Origin: Parvibaculum sp035325945 | GTDB lineage: Bacteria; Pseudomonadota; Alphaproteobacteria; Parvibaculales; Parvibaculaceae | Assembly: GCF_035325945.1 (NCBI RefSeq) | Contig: NZ_DAOKYX010000012.1 | Span: 12,948-76,947 of the forward strand | Direction of reading: 5' to 3' | Length of the DNA stretch: 64,000 nucleotides | Part shown: in pieces, positions 42,087 through 50,622 of the stretch | How positions within the stretch are numbered: the first letter of the stretch is position 1 | Layout: each line of letters starts with the position of its first letter | The notes under the pieces: model-generated | The model's database searches: none | The model's input: the letters and a program-made list of their open reading frames with translations, nothing else | Told to the model about the DNA's origin: nothing | Position numbers and translations under genes: made by a program

Positions 42087-43024
42087 CGCCCCGTCTGGCG
42101 TTTCGGGGCGAGCGATCCCGTCCAGCGCGCCCGGCCCGGCCCGAACTTCTCCACCGCGAAATCGACAAAGGCCCGGACCTTGGCCGAGAGATGCCGCGTA
42201 TGCGGATAGATGACGTGGAGCATCAGCGGCGGCGGCACCCAGTCATCGAGAACGGAAACGAGTTCGCCCAAACGAAGCGCGTCGCAACTGATGAAATCGG
42301 GTGAAATGCTGAGCGCCTGCCCCGCGCGCAGAACGGCCGAGGCCGCATCCGCATTGTTGCAGAGAAGCGGCCCCTTGAGTTCCACCTGAACGGGCTTCCC
42401 ATCGCCATTGCGGAATTCGAGAAGCTCCGGCCGCGACATTTGCGTGTAGAGGATGAAGGGATGGTCCGCGAGGTCGCGCGGATGCTTCGGCACGCCATGC
42501 GCCTTGAAATAGCCGGGCGTGCCGACGACGAGGCGGCGCACCGGCGCGAGCTGCCGCGCGATGAGGCTTGAATCGACGAGCGGCGAGATGCGCAGTGAAA
42601 CGTCGAAGCCTTCTTCCATGAGATCTATGCGCCGGTCGTTGAGTTCGAGCTCGACGACGAGTTCGGGATAGCGCGCGAGAAATTCGGGCAGCACAGGCCC
42701 GAGTTCCCTGATGCCGAAGGTCATCGGCGCGTTGATCCGGAGTCTCCCCCTGACCGCCCCTTCGATGCAGGAGGCATCGCGCTCGGCCTCCTCCGCCTCC
42801 GCGACGATGCGGGCCGCGCGCTCGAAGACGACGGCGCCCGCTTCGGTCACGCTGATCCGCCGCGTCGTGCGGTTGAGAAGCCGGACACCCAGCTCGTCCT
42901 CCAGCGCGGCGATCTGCCGGCTCACCATGGATTTCGAGAGCTTCAGCGCGTCCGCGGCCGCGGTGAAGCTGCCAAGCTCCACGACCCGGGCATAGACGGC
43001 GAAGGCATTGAGATCGAGCGGCAT
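42056..43024 (-). CDS. LysR-family transcriptional regulator
   Basis: A 322-residue regulator. The winged-helix domain (about 1-60) contains ALKLSKSMVSRQIAALEDEL and VRLLNRTTRRISVTEAGAV. The effector domain follows (APMTFGIRELGPVLPEFLARY and FILYTQMSRPELLEF). A short basic tail, RQTGRQAKRRAGAK, is not typical. It is divergent from wrbA, whose promoter region holds two dyads, so wrbA is the likely target. The ATG at 43024 (MPLDLNAF) starts the homology. The last 31 bases overlap the end of the ArfA-like gene. Confidence 0.9.
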   Translation of the reverse strand: MPLDLNAFAVYARVVELGSFTAAADALKLSKSMVSRQIAALEDELGVRLLNRTTRRISVTEAGAVVFERAARIVAEAEEAERDASCIEGAVRGRLRINAPMTFGIRELGPVLPEFLARYPELVVELELNDRRIDLMEEGFDVSLRISPLVDSSLIARQLAPVRRLVVGTPGYFKAHGVPKHPRDLADHPFILYTQMSRPELLEFRNGDGKPVQVELKGPLLCNNADAASAVLRAGQALSISPDFISCDALRLGELVSVLDDWVPPPLMLHVIYPHTRHLSAKVRAFVDFAVEKFGPGRARWTGSLAPKRQTGRQAKRRAGAK

Positions 43025-43039
43025 TTGTTGCACCTCGAA

Positions 43040-43069
43040 GAACAATCTGTTCTCGAAACAATGAATTGT
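43040..43069. promoter_or_regulatory. Two dyads in the LysR-wrbA divergent promoter region
   Basis: GAACAATCTGTTC (43040-43052, a perfect dyad GAACA/TGTTC) and ACAATGAATTGT (43058-43069, arms ACAAT/ATTGT) lie 16-46 bases upstream of the LysR start, in the 130-base divergent gap. They are candidate binding sites for the LysR protein, which would autoregulate and control wrbA. Confidence 0.6.
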
Positions 43070-43154
43070 CTCAGAAGTTTGCGCAAATACTTTTAGGGCA
43101 CCAATCCGTTGCACCCGGCCATGAAACGCCGGTCCGATCAGAAGCGAGGAAACA

Positions 43155-43763
43155 ATGTCGGCGAATACGCGCGTTCTTGTGCTTTATCACAGCTCTTACG
43201 GCCACATCGAAAAGATGGCCGAAGCGGTCGCGGAAGGCGCCCGCTCGGAAGCCGGCGTCGAGGTCGTGGTGAAGCGCGTTCCCGAAACCATGCCCGAAGA
43301 GGCGATGAAGCAGGCGAACATGAAGGTCGAGCAGAGGGCGCCGCTCGCAACGCCGGCCGAACTCGCCGATTATGATGCCATCGTCTTCGGTACGCCGACG
43401 CGCTTCGGTAACATGTCCGCCCAGATGCGAAACTTCCTCGATCAGACGGGCGGGCTCTGGGCGCAGGGCAAGCTCATCGGCAAGGTCGGCAGTGTCTTCA
43501 CCTCGACCGGCGTCGGCATCGGCAATGAATCGACCATTCTGACGACGCAGGTGACCCTGCTTCATCACGGCATGGTCGTCGTCGGCGTGCCCTTCGGCGC
43601 GCCGGGCATCGGCGATATTTCCGAGGTGCATGGCGGCTCCTTCTACGGCGCAGGCACCATTGCGGGTTCCGATGGCGCGCGCCAGCCGAGCGAAATGGAA
43701 CTCGGCATGGCGAAATATCAGGGCGCGCATGTCGCGCGCATCGCGAAGAAAATGAAAGGCTGA
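43155..43763 (+). CDS. wrbA: NAD(P)H:quinone oxidoreductase WrbA
   Basis: A 202-residue flavodoxin-fold FMN enzyme that reduces quinones by two electrons. The FMN loop is LVLYHSSYGHIEKMAEAV. The family-specific GTPTRFGNMSAQMRNFLDQT, VFTSTGVGIGNESTILT and GTIAGSDGARQPSEMEL blocks are present. It is divergent from the LysR gene. Followed by a pirin gene and a glutathionyl-hydroquinone reductase gene, it looks like part of a quinone/electrophile defence set under LysR control. Confidence 0.95.
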   Translation: MSANTRVLVLYHSSYGHIEKMAEAVAEGARSEAGVEVVVKRVPETMPEEAMKQANMKVEQRAPLATPAELADYDAIVFGTPTRFGNMSAQMRNFLDQTGGLWAQGKLIGKVGSVFTSTGVGIGNESTILTTQVTLLHHGMVVVGVPFGAPGIGDISEVHGGSFYGAGTIAGSDGARQPSEMELGMAKYQGAHVARIAKKMKG

Positions 43764-43769
43764 GGCTTC

Positions 43770-43854
43770 TCGCGGCGCGCGCACCTCCTTCGGTCCCATG
43801 CGCGCGCCGCGATACTCCGGCCGGCAGCGTTGCTCCTCCCCGGCTGCCGGCCGG
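43770..43854 (+). repeat. Two tandem long hairpins between wrbA and the pirin gene
   Basis: First stem: TCGCGGCGCGCGCA (43770-43783) with TGCGCGCGCCGCGA (43799-43812), a perfect 14 bp. Second stem: CCGGCCGGCAGC (43817-43828) with GCTGCCGGCCGG (43843-43854), a perfect 12 bp. Neither has a T run. They begin seven bases after the wrbA stop and end 23 bases before the pirin start, consistent with mRNA processing, stabilisation or attenuation. Confidence 0.75.
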
Positions 43855-43877
43855 TCGAATTCCGAAAGGAGAAACAC

Positions 43878-44588
43878 ATGATCGACGTCAGACCCCTGGA
43901 GACCCTCGGCGGCGAGAACCATGGTTGGCTCGACGCCAGGCATCACTTTTCCTTCAGCAATTATTACGACCCCGCCCGCATGGGCTGGGGCGCGCTCAGA
44001 GTGTGGAACGACGACCGCATCAAGCCGCATACCGGTTTTCCGCCTCATGGCCACCGCGACATGGAGATCGTCACCTTCGTGCGCGAAGGCGCAATCACGC
44101 ATCGCGATCACCTGAACAATCAGGGCCGCACGCGCGCGGGCGACGTTCAGGTCATGTCGGCTGGCAAGGGCATCCAGCACGAGGAATGGAACCTCGAGGA
44201 CACGGACACCACGCTCTTCCAGATCTGGATCGAGACGCGCAAGAAGGGCATCCGCCCGCGCTGGGAACAGGCGGAATTTCCGAAGGAAAACCGCAAAGGT
44301 CAGCTCGTGCAGCTTGCAAGCGGCAAGCCCGACGCGCCCGCCGAAGCGCTCTATATCGAGCAGGACGCCGCCATTCTCGGCGCGACGCTCGGTGAGGGAC
44401 AGGAGGTCGTCCACGAACTTGCGGGTGGGCGGCTTGCCTATCTCGTCCCGTCGAAGGGAAGCGTCACCGTCAACGGCGTGCTCGTGCCCGAGCGCGCGGG
44501 CGCTGCCATTCGCGGCGAGGAGAGGATCGTGATCCGCGCCGCGGAAGATGCGGAGATCCTGCTCGCCGATCTTCCGCCTGAAGTTTGA
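43878..44588 (+). CDS. Pirin family protein (YhaK-type)
   Basis: A 236-residue bicupin. Metal-binding residues are in FPPHGHRDMEIVTFV (the two His) and SAGKGIQHEEWN (His, Glu). The early LDARHHFSFSNYYDPARMGW and LFQIWIETRKKGIRP are YhaK/YhhW-like. Some members have quercetinase activity; others are redox-responsive. It lies 12 bases upstream of the glutathionyl-hydroquinone reductase gene, and after wrbA. The ATG at 43878 has an AAAGGAGAA site. Confidence 0.93.
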   Translation: MIDVRPLETLGGENHGWLDARHHFSFSNYYDPARMGWGALRVWNDDRIKPHTGFPPHGHRDMEIVTFVREGAITHRDHLNNQGRTRAGDVQVMSAGKGIQHEEWNLEDTDTTLFQIWIETRKKGIRPRWEQAEFPKENRKGQLVQLASGKPDAPAEALYIEQDAAILGATLGEGQEVVHELAGGRLAYLVPSKGSVTVNGVLVPERAGAAIRGEERIVIRAAEDAEILLADLPPEV

Positions 44589-44600
44589 GGAGGTATAGCA

Positions 44601-45593
44601 ATGGGTCTTCTCGTCGACGGAAAATGGCACGATGAATGGTATGACACCGGCAAGACGGGCGGCCGCTTCGTGCGCAGCGACGCGGCCTTCCGCAACTGGG
44701 TGACGGCGGACGGCTCTCCCGGCCCCTCGGGCGAAGGCGGCTTTGCCGCAGAGGCGGGGCGCTATCACCTCTATGTTTCGCTCGCCTGCCCCTGGGCGCA
44801 CAGAACGCTCATCTTTCGCAAGCTGAAGCGGCTCGACGACAAGATTTCGCTCACCATCGTCGATCCGCTGATGCTCTCGGAAGGCTGGACGATCGACGGC
44901 ACTTATCCCGGCACCCTGCCCGACAGCGTGAACGGCAAGACGCGGCTTCATGAAATCTATCGGCTCGCAAAAGCCGATTACACCGGCCGCGTCACCGTGC
45001 CCGTGCTATGGGACAAGACGCGCAAGACCATCGTCTCGAATGAATCCTCCGATATCATCCGCATGCTGAACTCGGCCTTTGACGGCCTCGACGGCGTGGA
45101 CGACTCGCTGGACTTTTACCCCGAAGAGTTGCGCCCGGAGATCGACGGCCTCAATGCCGCGATTTACGACCGCGTGAACAACGGCGTCTACAAGGCCGGC
45201 TTCGCCACCACGCAGGCAGCCTATGACGAAGCCGTGAGCGCGCTCTTCGACGAGCTCGACCGGATCGAGACGCGCCTTTCCGGCCAGCGCTATCTTGCGG
45301 GCTCGAGGATCACCGAAGCGGACTGGCGGCTCTTCACCACGCTCATCCGCTTCGATGCGGTCTATCACGGCCACTTCAAGTGCAATCTGCGGCGCATCGC
45401 GGATTATCCGAACCTCTCGAACTATCTGCGCGAGCTCTATCAGGTGCCGGGCGTCGCAGGAACCGTGAACATGAGCCACATCAAGCTGCACTATTACGGA
45501 AGCCACAAGACGATCAATCCGACAGGCATCGTGCCGATGGGGCCGGTCCTCGATTTCTCGATCCCGCACGACCGGGCGCGCTTTCCCGCCTAG
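44601..45593 (+). CDS. Glutathionyl-hydroquinone reductase (YqjG/ECM4 type)
   Basis: A 330-residue xi-class glutathione transferase that reduces glutathionyl-hydroquinones. The catalytic C63 is in SLACPWAHRTLIFRKL. Downstream DKTRKTIVSNESSDIIRML, EELRPEIDGLNAAIYDRVNNG and NLSNYLRELYQVPGVAGTV are family signatures. Length fits. With WrbA and pirin it makes a three-gene quinone detoxification set. Its last four bases overlap the end of the convergent 118-residue gene. Confidence 0.95.
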   Translation: MGLLVDGKWHDEWYDTGKTGGRFVRSDAAFRNWVTADGSPGPSGEGGFAAEAGRYHLYVSLACPWAHRTLIFRKLKRLDDKISLTIVDPLMLSEGWTIDGTYPGTLPDSVNGKTRLHEIYRLAKADYTGRVTVPVLWDKTRKTIVSNESSDIIRMLNSAFDGLDGVDDSLDFYPEELRPEIDGLNAAIYDRVNNGVYKAGFATTQAAYDEAVSALFDELDRIETRLSGQRYLAGSRITEADWRLFTTLIRFDAVYHGHFKCNLRRIADYPNLSNYLRELYQVPGVAGTVNMSHIKLHYYGSHKTINPTGIVPMGPVLDFSIPHDRARFPA

Positions 45594-45946
45594 AGCTTCG
45601 GCCCGAAGATGCGGTTGACGCCGACGAGGCTGCGGTTCTCGTCATAGCGATCCATCGGCGGCAGACCGAAATGGAATGCCTTGAGCGCCGCATCGCCGCT
45701 CTGGCGGACATCGAGATCGACATTCGAGGTCACGCAGAAATTGTTGCCGTGGCGCGCCGTATAGAAGCCGCCGCAATGACGCACCGCCGCGCGCAACATG
45801 CCGAGCTGAACGTCGTTGAGCCGCTTGAGTGTCGTCTCGTCGCGCGGCAGGGCATTGGGATCGAAATCCTCGGCCGCCGCGAGCGCGCCGATGCCGCCGC
45901 AAAGGATCATGGCCGACAGTGCGAAAGTGGCTGCGATTTTTTTCAT
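45590..45946 (-). CDS. Small exported protein of unknown function
   Basis: A 118-residue protein with a clear signal peptide (MKKIAATFALSAMILCGGIG then ALAAAED). The mature part of about 90 residues contains RHCGGFYTARHGNNFCVTSN, giving two Cys that may form a disulfide, and ends FHFGLPPMDRYDENRSL. I do not recognise the family. It is convergent with the glutathionyl-hydroquinone reductase gene and divergent from the amidase gene. Confidence 0.68.
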   Translation of the reverse strand: MKKIAATFALSAMILCGGIGALAAAEDFDPNALPRDETTLKRLNDVQLGMLRAAVRHCGGFYTARHGNNFCVTSNVDLDVRQSGDAALKAFHFGLPPMDRYDENRSLVGVNRIFGPKL

Positions 45947-46037
45947 ATCGCTCCTCCGATCCCCCTTGGCTCACATTAGCGCTGGCGGCGGCGCTCCGGC
46001 TACTTAAGATGGAGGGAAACAAGCAGAGGGATGGACG

Positions 46038-47468
46038 ATGGCCGGTTTTTCGGATTACGACAAATATGATGCGCTGGGCCTGGCGGATCTCGTGCGCAAG
46101 CGCGCCGTGAAGCCGGAAGAACTGCTCGATGAAGCGATTACCCGTACCGAAAAGGCCAACCCGACGATCAACGCCGTCGTGCTCAAGCATTACGACGAGG
46201 CGCGCGCCCAGATCGCGCGCGGCCTGCCCCAGGGCCCCTTCACCGGCGTGCCGTTTCTTCTGAAGGATCTGCACCTCCTTCTCGACGGCACGGTGACGAC
46301 CTTCGGCTCGGCCTATTATCGCGGCAACAAGGCCGATCACAACAGCACGCTCACCGAGCGCTATCTCGCCGCCGGCCTCGTCATCTTCGGCAAGACGAAC
46401 TCGCCAGAATTCGGGCTATCGACCTCGACCGAACCGCATCTCTATGGCCCCACGCGTAATCCGTGGAACATCGAACATTCGGCGGGCGGCTCCTCCGGCG
46501 GCGCGGCGGCGGCAGTCGCGGCCGGTTTCGTTCCCGTCGCCAATGCGAGCGATGGCGGCGGCTCGATCCGCATTCCTGCGGCGGCTTGCGGCCTTTTCGG
46601 CATGAAACCGACGCGCGGCCGCACGCCCATGGGCCCGGATCGCGGCGAAGGCTGGTCGGGCATGTCGATCTCGCATGTCGTCTCGCGCTCGGTGCGCGAC
46701 AGCGCCGCCATGCTCGACGTCACGCATGGCAACGCCCCCGGCGATCCCTACGATGCGCCCGCCTATACCGGCTCCTATCTCAGCGAGGTGACGGCGGAGC
46801 CCGGCCGCCTGCGCATCTCCTTCACCACCCGGCGGCCGAACGGCACCCCATGCCACAAGGATGTCGTGGCCGCGATCGAAGCGACCGCGAAGCTCCTTGC
46901 CGATCTCGGCCATCATGTCGAGGAGGCAGAGCCTGAGATCGACGTGCAGGAAATGGCCACGCATCAGATCACCATCATCGGCGCCAATGTGGCCTTCGCT
47001 CTCAGGTCCCGCGCCGCGCAGCTCGGACGCGAGGCCTCGCAGGACGACATCGAAGTCTTCACGCGCCTCATCGCCGAAAACTCGGCGACGCGCGGCAGCG
47101 CCGACTATGCTGGCGCGATCCTCTACATGCACCAGATGGGGCGCAAATTCGCCGCCTATCACGAGCGCTACGATGTCCACCTGTCGCCGACGCTCGGCCT
47201 GCCGCCGCTGAAGCTCGGCATTCTCAATACCATGTCGAACGATATCGGCGCCTATCTCGCGGCCAGCGCCGAATCCGTGCCCAATATCGGCATCTACAAC
47301 ATGACCGGACAGCCGGCCATGTCGGTTCCGCTGCACTGGAATGCGGAGGGGCTTCCCATCGGCGTCATGTTCTCGGGCCGCTTCGGCGACGAGGCGACGC
47401 TTTTCCGCCTCGCAGGTCAGCTTGAGGCGGCAAGCCCCTGGTGGCACAGGCGGCCCGCGACCGCCTGA
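46038..47468 (+). CDS. Amidase-signature family amidase
   Basis: A 476-residue amidase. The Ser-cisSer-Lys triad is visible: K76 in VPFLLKDLHLLL, S152 in SAGGSSGGAAAAVAAG and S176 in DGGGSIRIPAAACGL. The later GLPIGVMFSGRFGDE is typical. The substrate is not known. No glutamyl-tRNA partner genes (gatB/gatC) are nearby, so it is not GatA. It converges on a Nudix gene with a gap of only six bases. Confidence 0.92.
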   Translation: MAGFSDYDKYDALGLADLVRKRAVKPEELLDEAITRTEKANPTINAVVLKHYDEARAQIARGLPQGPFTGVPFLLKDLHLLLDGTVTTFGSAYYRGNKADHNSTLTERYLAAGLVIFGKTNSPEFGLSTSTEPHLYGPTRNPWNIEHSAGGSSGGAAAAVAAGFVPVANASDGGGSIRIPAAACGLFGMKPTRGRTPMGPDRGEGWSGMSISHVVSRSVRDSAAMLDVTHGNAPGDPYDAPAYTGSYLSEVTAEPGRLRISFTTRRPNGTPCHKDVVAAIEATAKLLADLGHHVEEAEPEIDVQEMATHQITIIGANVAFALRSRAAQLGREASQDDIEVFTRLIAENSATRGSADYAGAILYMHQMGRKFAAYHERYDVHLSPTLGLPPLKLGILNTMSNDIGAYLAASAESVPNIGIYNMTGQPAMSVPLHWNAEGLPIGVMFSGRFGDEATLFRLAGQLEAASPWWHRRPATA

Positions 47469-47474
47469 AGCCGC

Positions 47475-47951
47475 TCACCATAAATCGGCAGGTTCGAGTC
47501 CTTCCATCACCTCGCCAATGCGGGCCCGCGTGCCCGGCGTCGTTCCTTCGGGCAGCGCGCCGGGCGCGAAGAAATCATACTCCGCGATTTCGAGGCTCGA
47601 CCGCGTAACGCGCTCATAAGTTCCGTGCTCGACCAGAAAGAGCGCGACGTGATCCGACTTGAACTCGCGGAAATTGGCGTAGAGCCCGAAGAGCCGGGGC
47701 CTGCCGCGCAGGATGATGCCCGCTTCCTCGTCGAGTTCGCGGGTGAGCGCCGTCAGCATGGTTTCGGAACGCTCCACGCCGCCGCCCGGCAGGTACCAGC
47801 CATCGACATAGGAATGACGGACGAGGAGCACATGCCCGCGCTCGTCGCGCACGAGCCCGCGCACTCCTGCCGTCAGGGGCCGGCTGAGCCGGAAATAAAG
47901 GCGCGTAAGGGGCCGAATCACGCGCCAGACGGGAAGAGGAAGATTCGCCAT
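47475..47951 (-). CDS. Nudix hydrolase
   Basis: A 158-residue Nudix protein with the box GGGVERSETMLTALTRELDE followed by EAGI (about residues 57-80). The residues match the metal-binding REXXEE except that the first Glu is in RELDEE. The substrate is unknown. RGLVRDERGHVLLVRHSYVDGWYLPGG is a typical start. It is convergent with the amidase gene. Confidence 0.86.
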   Translation of the reverse strand: MANLPLPVWRVIRPLTRLYFRLSRPLTAGVRGLVRDERGHVLLVRHSYVDGWYLPGGGVERSETMLTALTRELDEEAGIILRGRPRLFGLYANFREFKSDHVALFLVEHGTYERVTRSSLEIAEYDFFAPGALPEGTTPGTRARIGEVMEGLEPADLW

Positions 47952-48105
47952 GGACGAAGCCTATCCCATGTTTTCCGCGCCGCATCGCCAAATGGAGGAC
48001 AGGCCGCCCCTCCGGCCGTTTAGAAGCCATCAACACATGCTGCGTTAACTTCGCGGGAAGAAATTGGGCATGCGCCGTCGCGTTTTCGTCGGGGGTGAGT
48101 TGGGC

Positions 48106-48930
48106 ATGGGCTTTCTTTCGCTGTTCACGGGCGGCAAAAGAAAAAAGAGGCGGAAGAGAAAAGGGCCGCCGCCGGACAGGCCGCGCGCGCCGCGCAGCGC
48201 GGTTGCGCGCGCCTTGCGCCATGTGGCCGCCGCCTCCGGCTCGCCGCTCGCCGCCGAAATCGGCCAGCGCATCGCGACCGCCTTTTCCACCATCGAGACG
48301 GCCGTGCTCGCCATCGACGCCGTCTGCGACAAGCTCGGCGAGGCGCGGGATCTCGTCTCCGCCGCGCAGGCGACAAGCGATGCCGGGCGCCGCGCGCTCT
48401 TTGCCGGGCGCTATGACGATGTGCGCGCCGAGATCGACGCGCTTGTCGGCTCCGCCTCGCACAATCGCGTCAACCTCATCAACGGACGGCTGATCGGCGG
48501 CCGCTCGCCCGCCTTCGACATCGCGCTCGACGAACGCGGCCGCGCGAGCATCGCGGTCCAGATCGCCAATCTGACGACGGGCCCCGGCGGTCTTGCGCTC
48601 TCGCCTCCGCGCTCGGCCTTCGCCGAGGATACCGAGCTTGCAACCATCGCCGCCGAGATCGTCGCGGCGCAGGCCCTCGCGGCAAGTGTGAGCGCCCGCT
48701 TCGCCGATCACGCCGCCCTTCTCTCGGAGCGTCTCCAGCGCCTTCAATCCGCCGCGGGCTCCCGCGTCATCGAGGCGGAGCTTCCGACCGGCGCGGACGC
48801 CATGCCGCCTGCCGAGGAGGAACTGGGCCCCGTCGATCTGAGCATCGCCGAGGTCGAGGAAAGGCTTCACAAACTCGCCGACAGGCTCGCCGAGCGTGCC
48901 GCGCAGGCCGAAACGCAGCCCGCAGGCTGA
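48106..48930 (+). CDS. Orphan flagellin-like protein
   Basis: A 274-residue protein. After a very basic start (MGFLSLFTGGKRKKRRKRKG) comes a helical stretch with AVLAIDAVCDKLGEARDLVS, then RYDDVRAEIDALVGSASHN and RVNLINGRLIGG. The phrase (A/R)xxIDxLxxxASxxxVNLI(N)G is a signature of the flagellin D1 helices in alphaproteobacteria. Another conserved-looking helix near the C-terminus ends the protein (SIAEVEERLHKLADRLAER). There are no flagellar genes nearby and the first 35 residues do not match flagellin, so it may be a non-filament relative. The start could also be at 48070; I prefer 48106 because of the GGGGTGAG site. Confidence 0.5.
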   Translation: MGFLSLFTGGKRKKRRKRKGPPPDRPRAPRSAVARALRHVAAASGSPLAAEIGQRIATAFSTIETAVLAIDAVCDKLGEARDLVSAAQATSDAGRRALFAGRYDDVRAEIDALVGSASHNRVNLINGRLIGGRSPAFDIALDERGRASIAVQIANLTTGPGGLALSPPRSAFAEDTELATIAAEIVAAQALAASVSARFADHAALLSERLQRLQSAAGSRVIEAELPTGADAMPPAEEELGPVDLSIAEVEERLHKLADRLAERAAQAETQPAG

Positions 48931-49023
48931 CCCCCCCATAATTCGCGCGGCGGGCGCAACGGCGTTCGCGCCTTGGCCGCCTCCTTATGCTAGCTTTCGC
49001 AAAGCATCAGGGAGGATGAGACG

Positions 49024-49890
49024 ATGACGGGCAATCCAGCAGCCGCGAGCGCCAATGCCGAACAGATCGAAGCCTGGAACGGCGTCGTCGGCGCGAAATG
49101 GGTCGCCAATCAGGATCGCCTCGACCGCGTCCTTGCTCCCTTCGGCAGGGCTATCCTCGAGGCCGCGGCGCCGAAACCCGGCGAACATGCGCTCGACATC
49201 GGCTGTGGCTGCGGCGCGACGACGCTCGAACTGGCGCGGCAGGTCGGGCGCGAGGGGCGCGTGATGGGCATCGACATATCCGGGCCGATGGTGGCGCGGG
49301 CCCGCGACCGCGCAGGCATGCTCGGCCTCTCACCCGTCTTCGAAGTTGCCGATGCCTCCTCCTACCCCTTCGAGCCCGGCAGCTTCGATCTTCTCATGTC
49401 GCGCTTCGGCGTCATGTTCTTCGACAATCCGCCATCGGCCTTCGCCAATCTGCGCCGGGGCATGAAGCCCGGCGCCCGGCTCGCCTTCATCTGCTGGCGG
49501 GCGCTCGGCGAGAACGACTGGGTCAAGGTACCGCTCGCCGCCGCCCTCGCCCATGTGCAGCCTCCCGCGCCGACGCCGCCCGGAACGCCAGGCCCCTTCG
49601 CCTTCGCGGATCGCAGCCACGTTCTCTCGATCCTCGAACGCGCGGGCTTCAGTTCCATCGCCATCGAGCCTTTCGATGCGCCCATGGCCATCGGCACGCC
49701 CGAAGGCGGCATCGAGGAAGCGCTGACCCAGTCGATCGAGATCGGGCCGATCGCCCGCCTCATCGCGGATGCGCCCGAAGATGTCCGCGCCCGCGCGCGC
49801 GACGCCGTGCGCGAGGCGCTGCTCAAGCACCGCACGGAGAGCGGCATCGCGCTGGGCGGCGCCGCCTGGATCGTGACCGCTCGTGCCTGA
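49024..49890 (+). CDS. Class I SAM-dependent methyltransferase
   Basis: A 288-residue methyltransferase. The SAM motif is ALDIGCGCGATTLELARQVG, with the acidic GIDISGPMVARARDRA, VADASSYPF and FDLLMSRFGVMFFDNP blocks of the UbiE/menG-like group. The substrate is unknown. It has its own start ATG after GGAGGATGAG. It lies upstream of the receiver-HPt-receiver cassette, separated by 223 bases. Confidence 0.9.
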   Translation: MTGNPAAASANAEQIEAWNGVVGAKWVANQDRLDRVLAPFGRAILEAAAPKPGEHALDIGCGCGATTLELARQVGREGRVMGIDISGPMVARARDRAGMLGLSPVFEVADASSYPFEPGSFDLLMSRFGVMFFDNPPSAFANLRRGMKPGARLAFICWRALGENDWVKVPLAAALAHVQPPAPTPPGTPGPFAFADRSHVLSILERAGFSSIAIEPFDAPMAIGTPEGGIEEALTQSIEIGPIARLIADAPEDVRARARDAVREALLKHRTESGIALGGAAWIVTARA

Positions 49891-50113
49891 TCGCCGACAT
49901 CGGCCCCGATGATCCGTCCACGCTACGGTTTTTTTAAGACCTGTTGACTATGCTTTCCCTCAGGCGCGTGGGGCGCCTGTGACCCGGAATGCCTTTCGCC
50001 ACATGGCGAGATGGCGCATGCCGGGCGCGCATATCGTTGCATGAGTGCCGGAGCGAGTAACCGGGCTGGCCGTTTTCCGCCAGTCCTGAATTGCCTCCGG
50101 TTCGGGGGTTAGC

Positions 50114-50611
50114 ATGGCTCGATCCATATTCGAGACTTTGACGGTGCTCGTCGTCGACGACAGCATCCATATGCGCCGGCTCATTTCGCGACTTCTCGAA
50201 GTGATCGGCGTCCGGCACATTCTTCTCGCGGCCGACGGCGAGGAAGCCTGGTCGAAATTCCTGACGCACAAGCCCGACATCGTCATCACCGATGCGGCGA
50301 TGAAACCGATGGACGGCTTCGTGCTGACGCACAAGCTGCGCACCCTCGACGAGAGCGAGCTTTGCGCGGTGCCGATCATCATGGTCTCGGCCCACAGCCA
50401 GCTCTCCGCCGTCGAGCGCGCACGCGATCTCGGCGTCACTGACTTCCTCTGCAAGCCGATCTCACCGCGCCTTCTTTATGAACGCCTCCTCGGCGTGCTG
50501 AACCGCCCGCGCGATCTTCTTCCGCATCCGTCCTTCGCGAGCCCCGAGCGCCGCCTTTGCGACGAGCCCTTCGAGGGGCCCGAGCGGCGCAGCGGCGTCG
50601 CCTATATCTGA
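50114..50611 (+). CDS. Stand-alone receiver (CheY-like) protein, first
   Basis: A 165-residue receiver-only protein. Acidic pair D15-D16 in VLVVDDSIHM, phospho-acceptor D60 in DIVITDAAMKPMDG, S92 in MVSAHS and K114 in LCKPI are in place. A 40-residue tail follows, ending in PFEGPERRSG. There is no output domain. It is the first of three co-directional genes with an HPt protein and a second receiver protein. Confidence 0.9.
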   Translation: MARSIFETLTVLVVDDSIHMRRLISRLLEVIGVRHILLAADGEEAWSKFLTHKPDIVITDAAMKPMDGFVLTHKLRTLDESELCAVPIIMVSAHSQLSAVERARDLGVTDFLCKPISPRLLYERLLGVLNRPRDLLPHPSFASPERRLCDEPFEGPERRSGVAYI

Positions 50612-50622
50612 GGAGTCGCCAG

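Noticed and set aside
47614..48939. A 441-codon minus-strand frame opposite the flagellin-like gene
   Set aside because: It overlaps the Nudix gene out of phase and shows no domain; the flagellin-like frame on the other strand has recognisable sequence.
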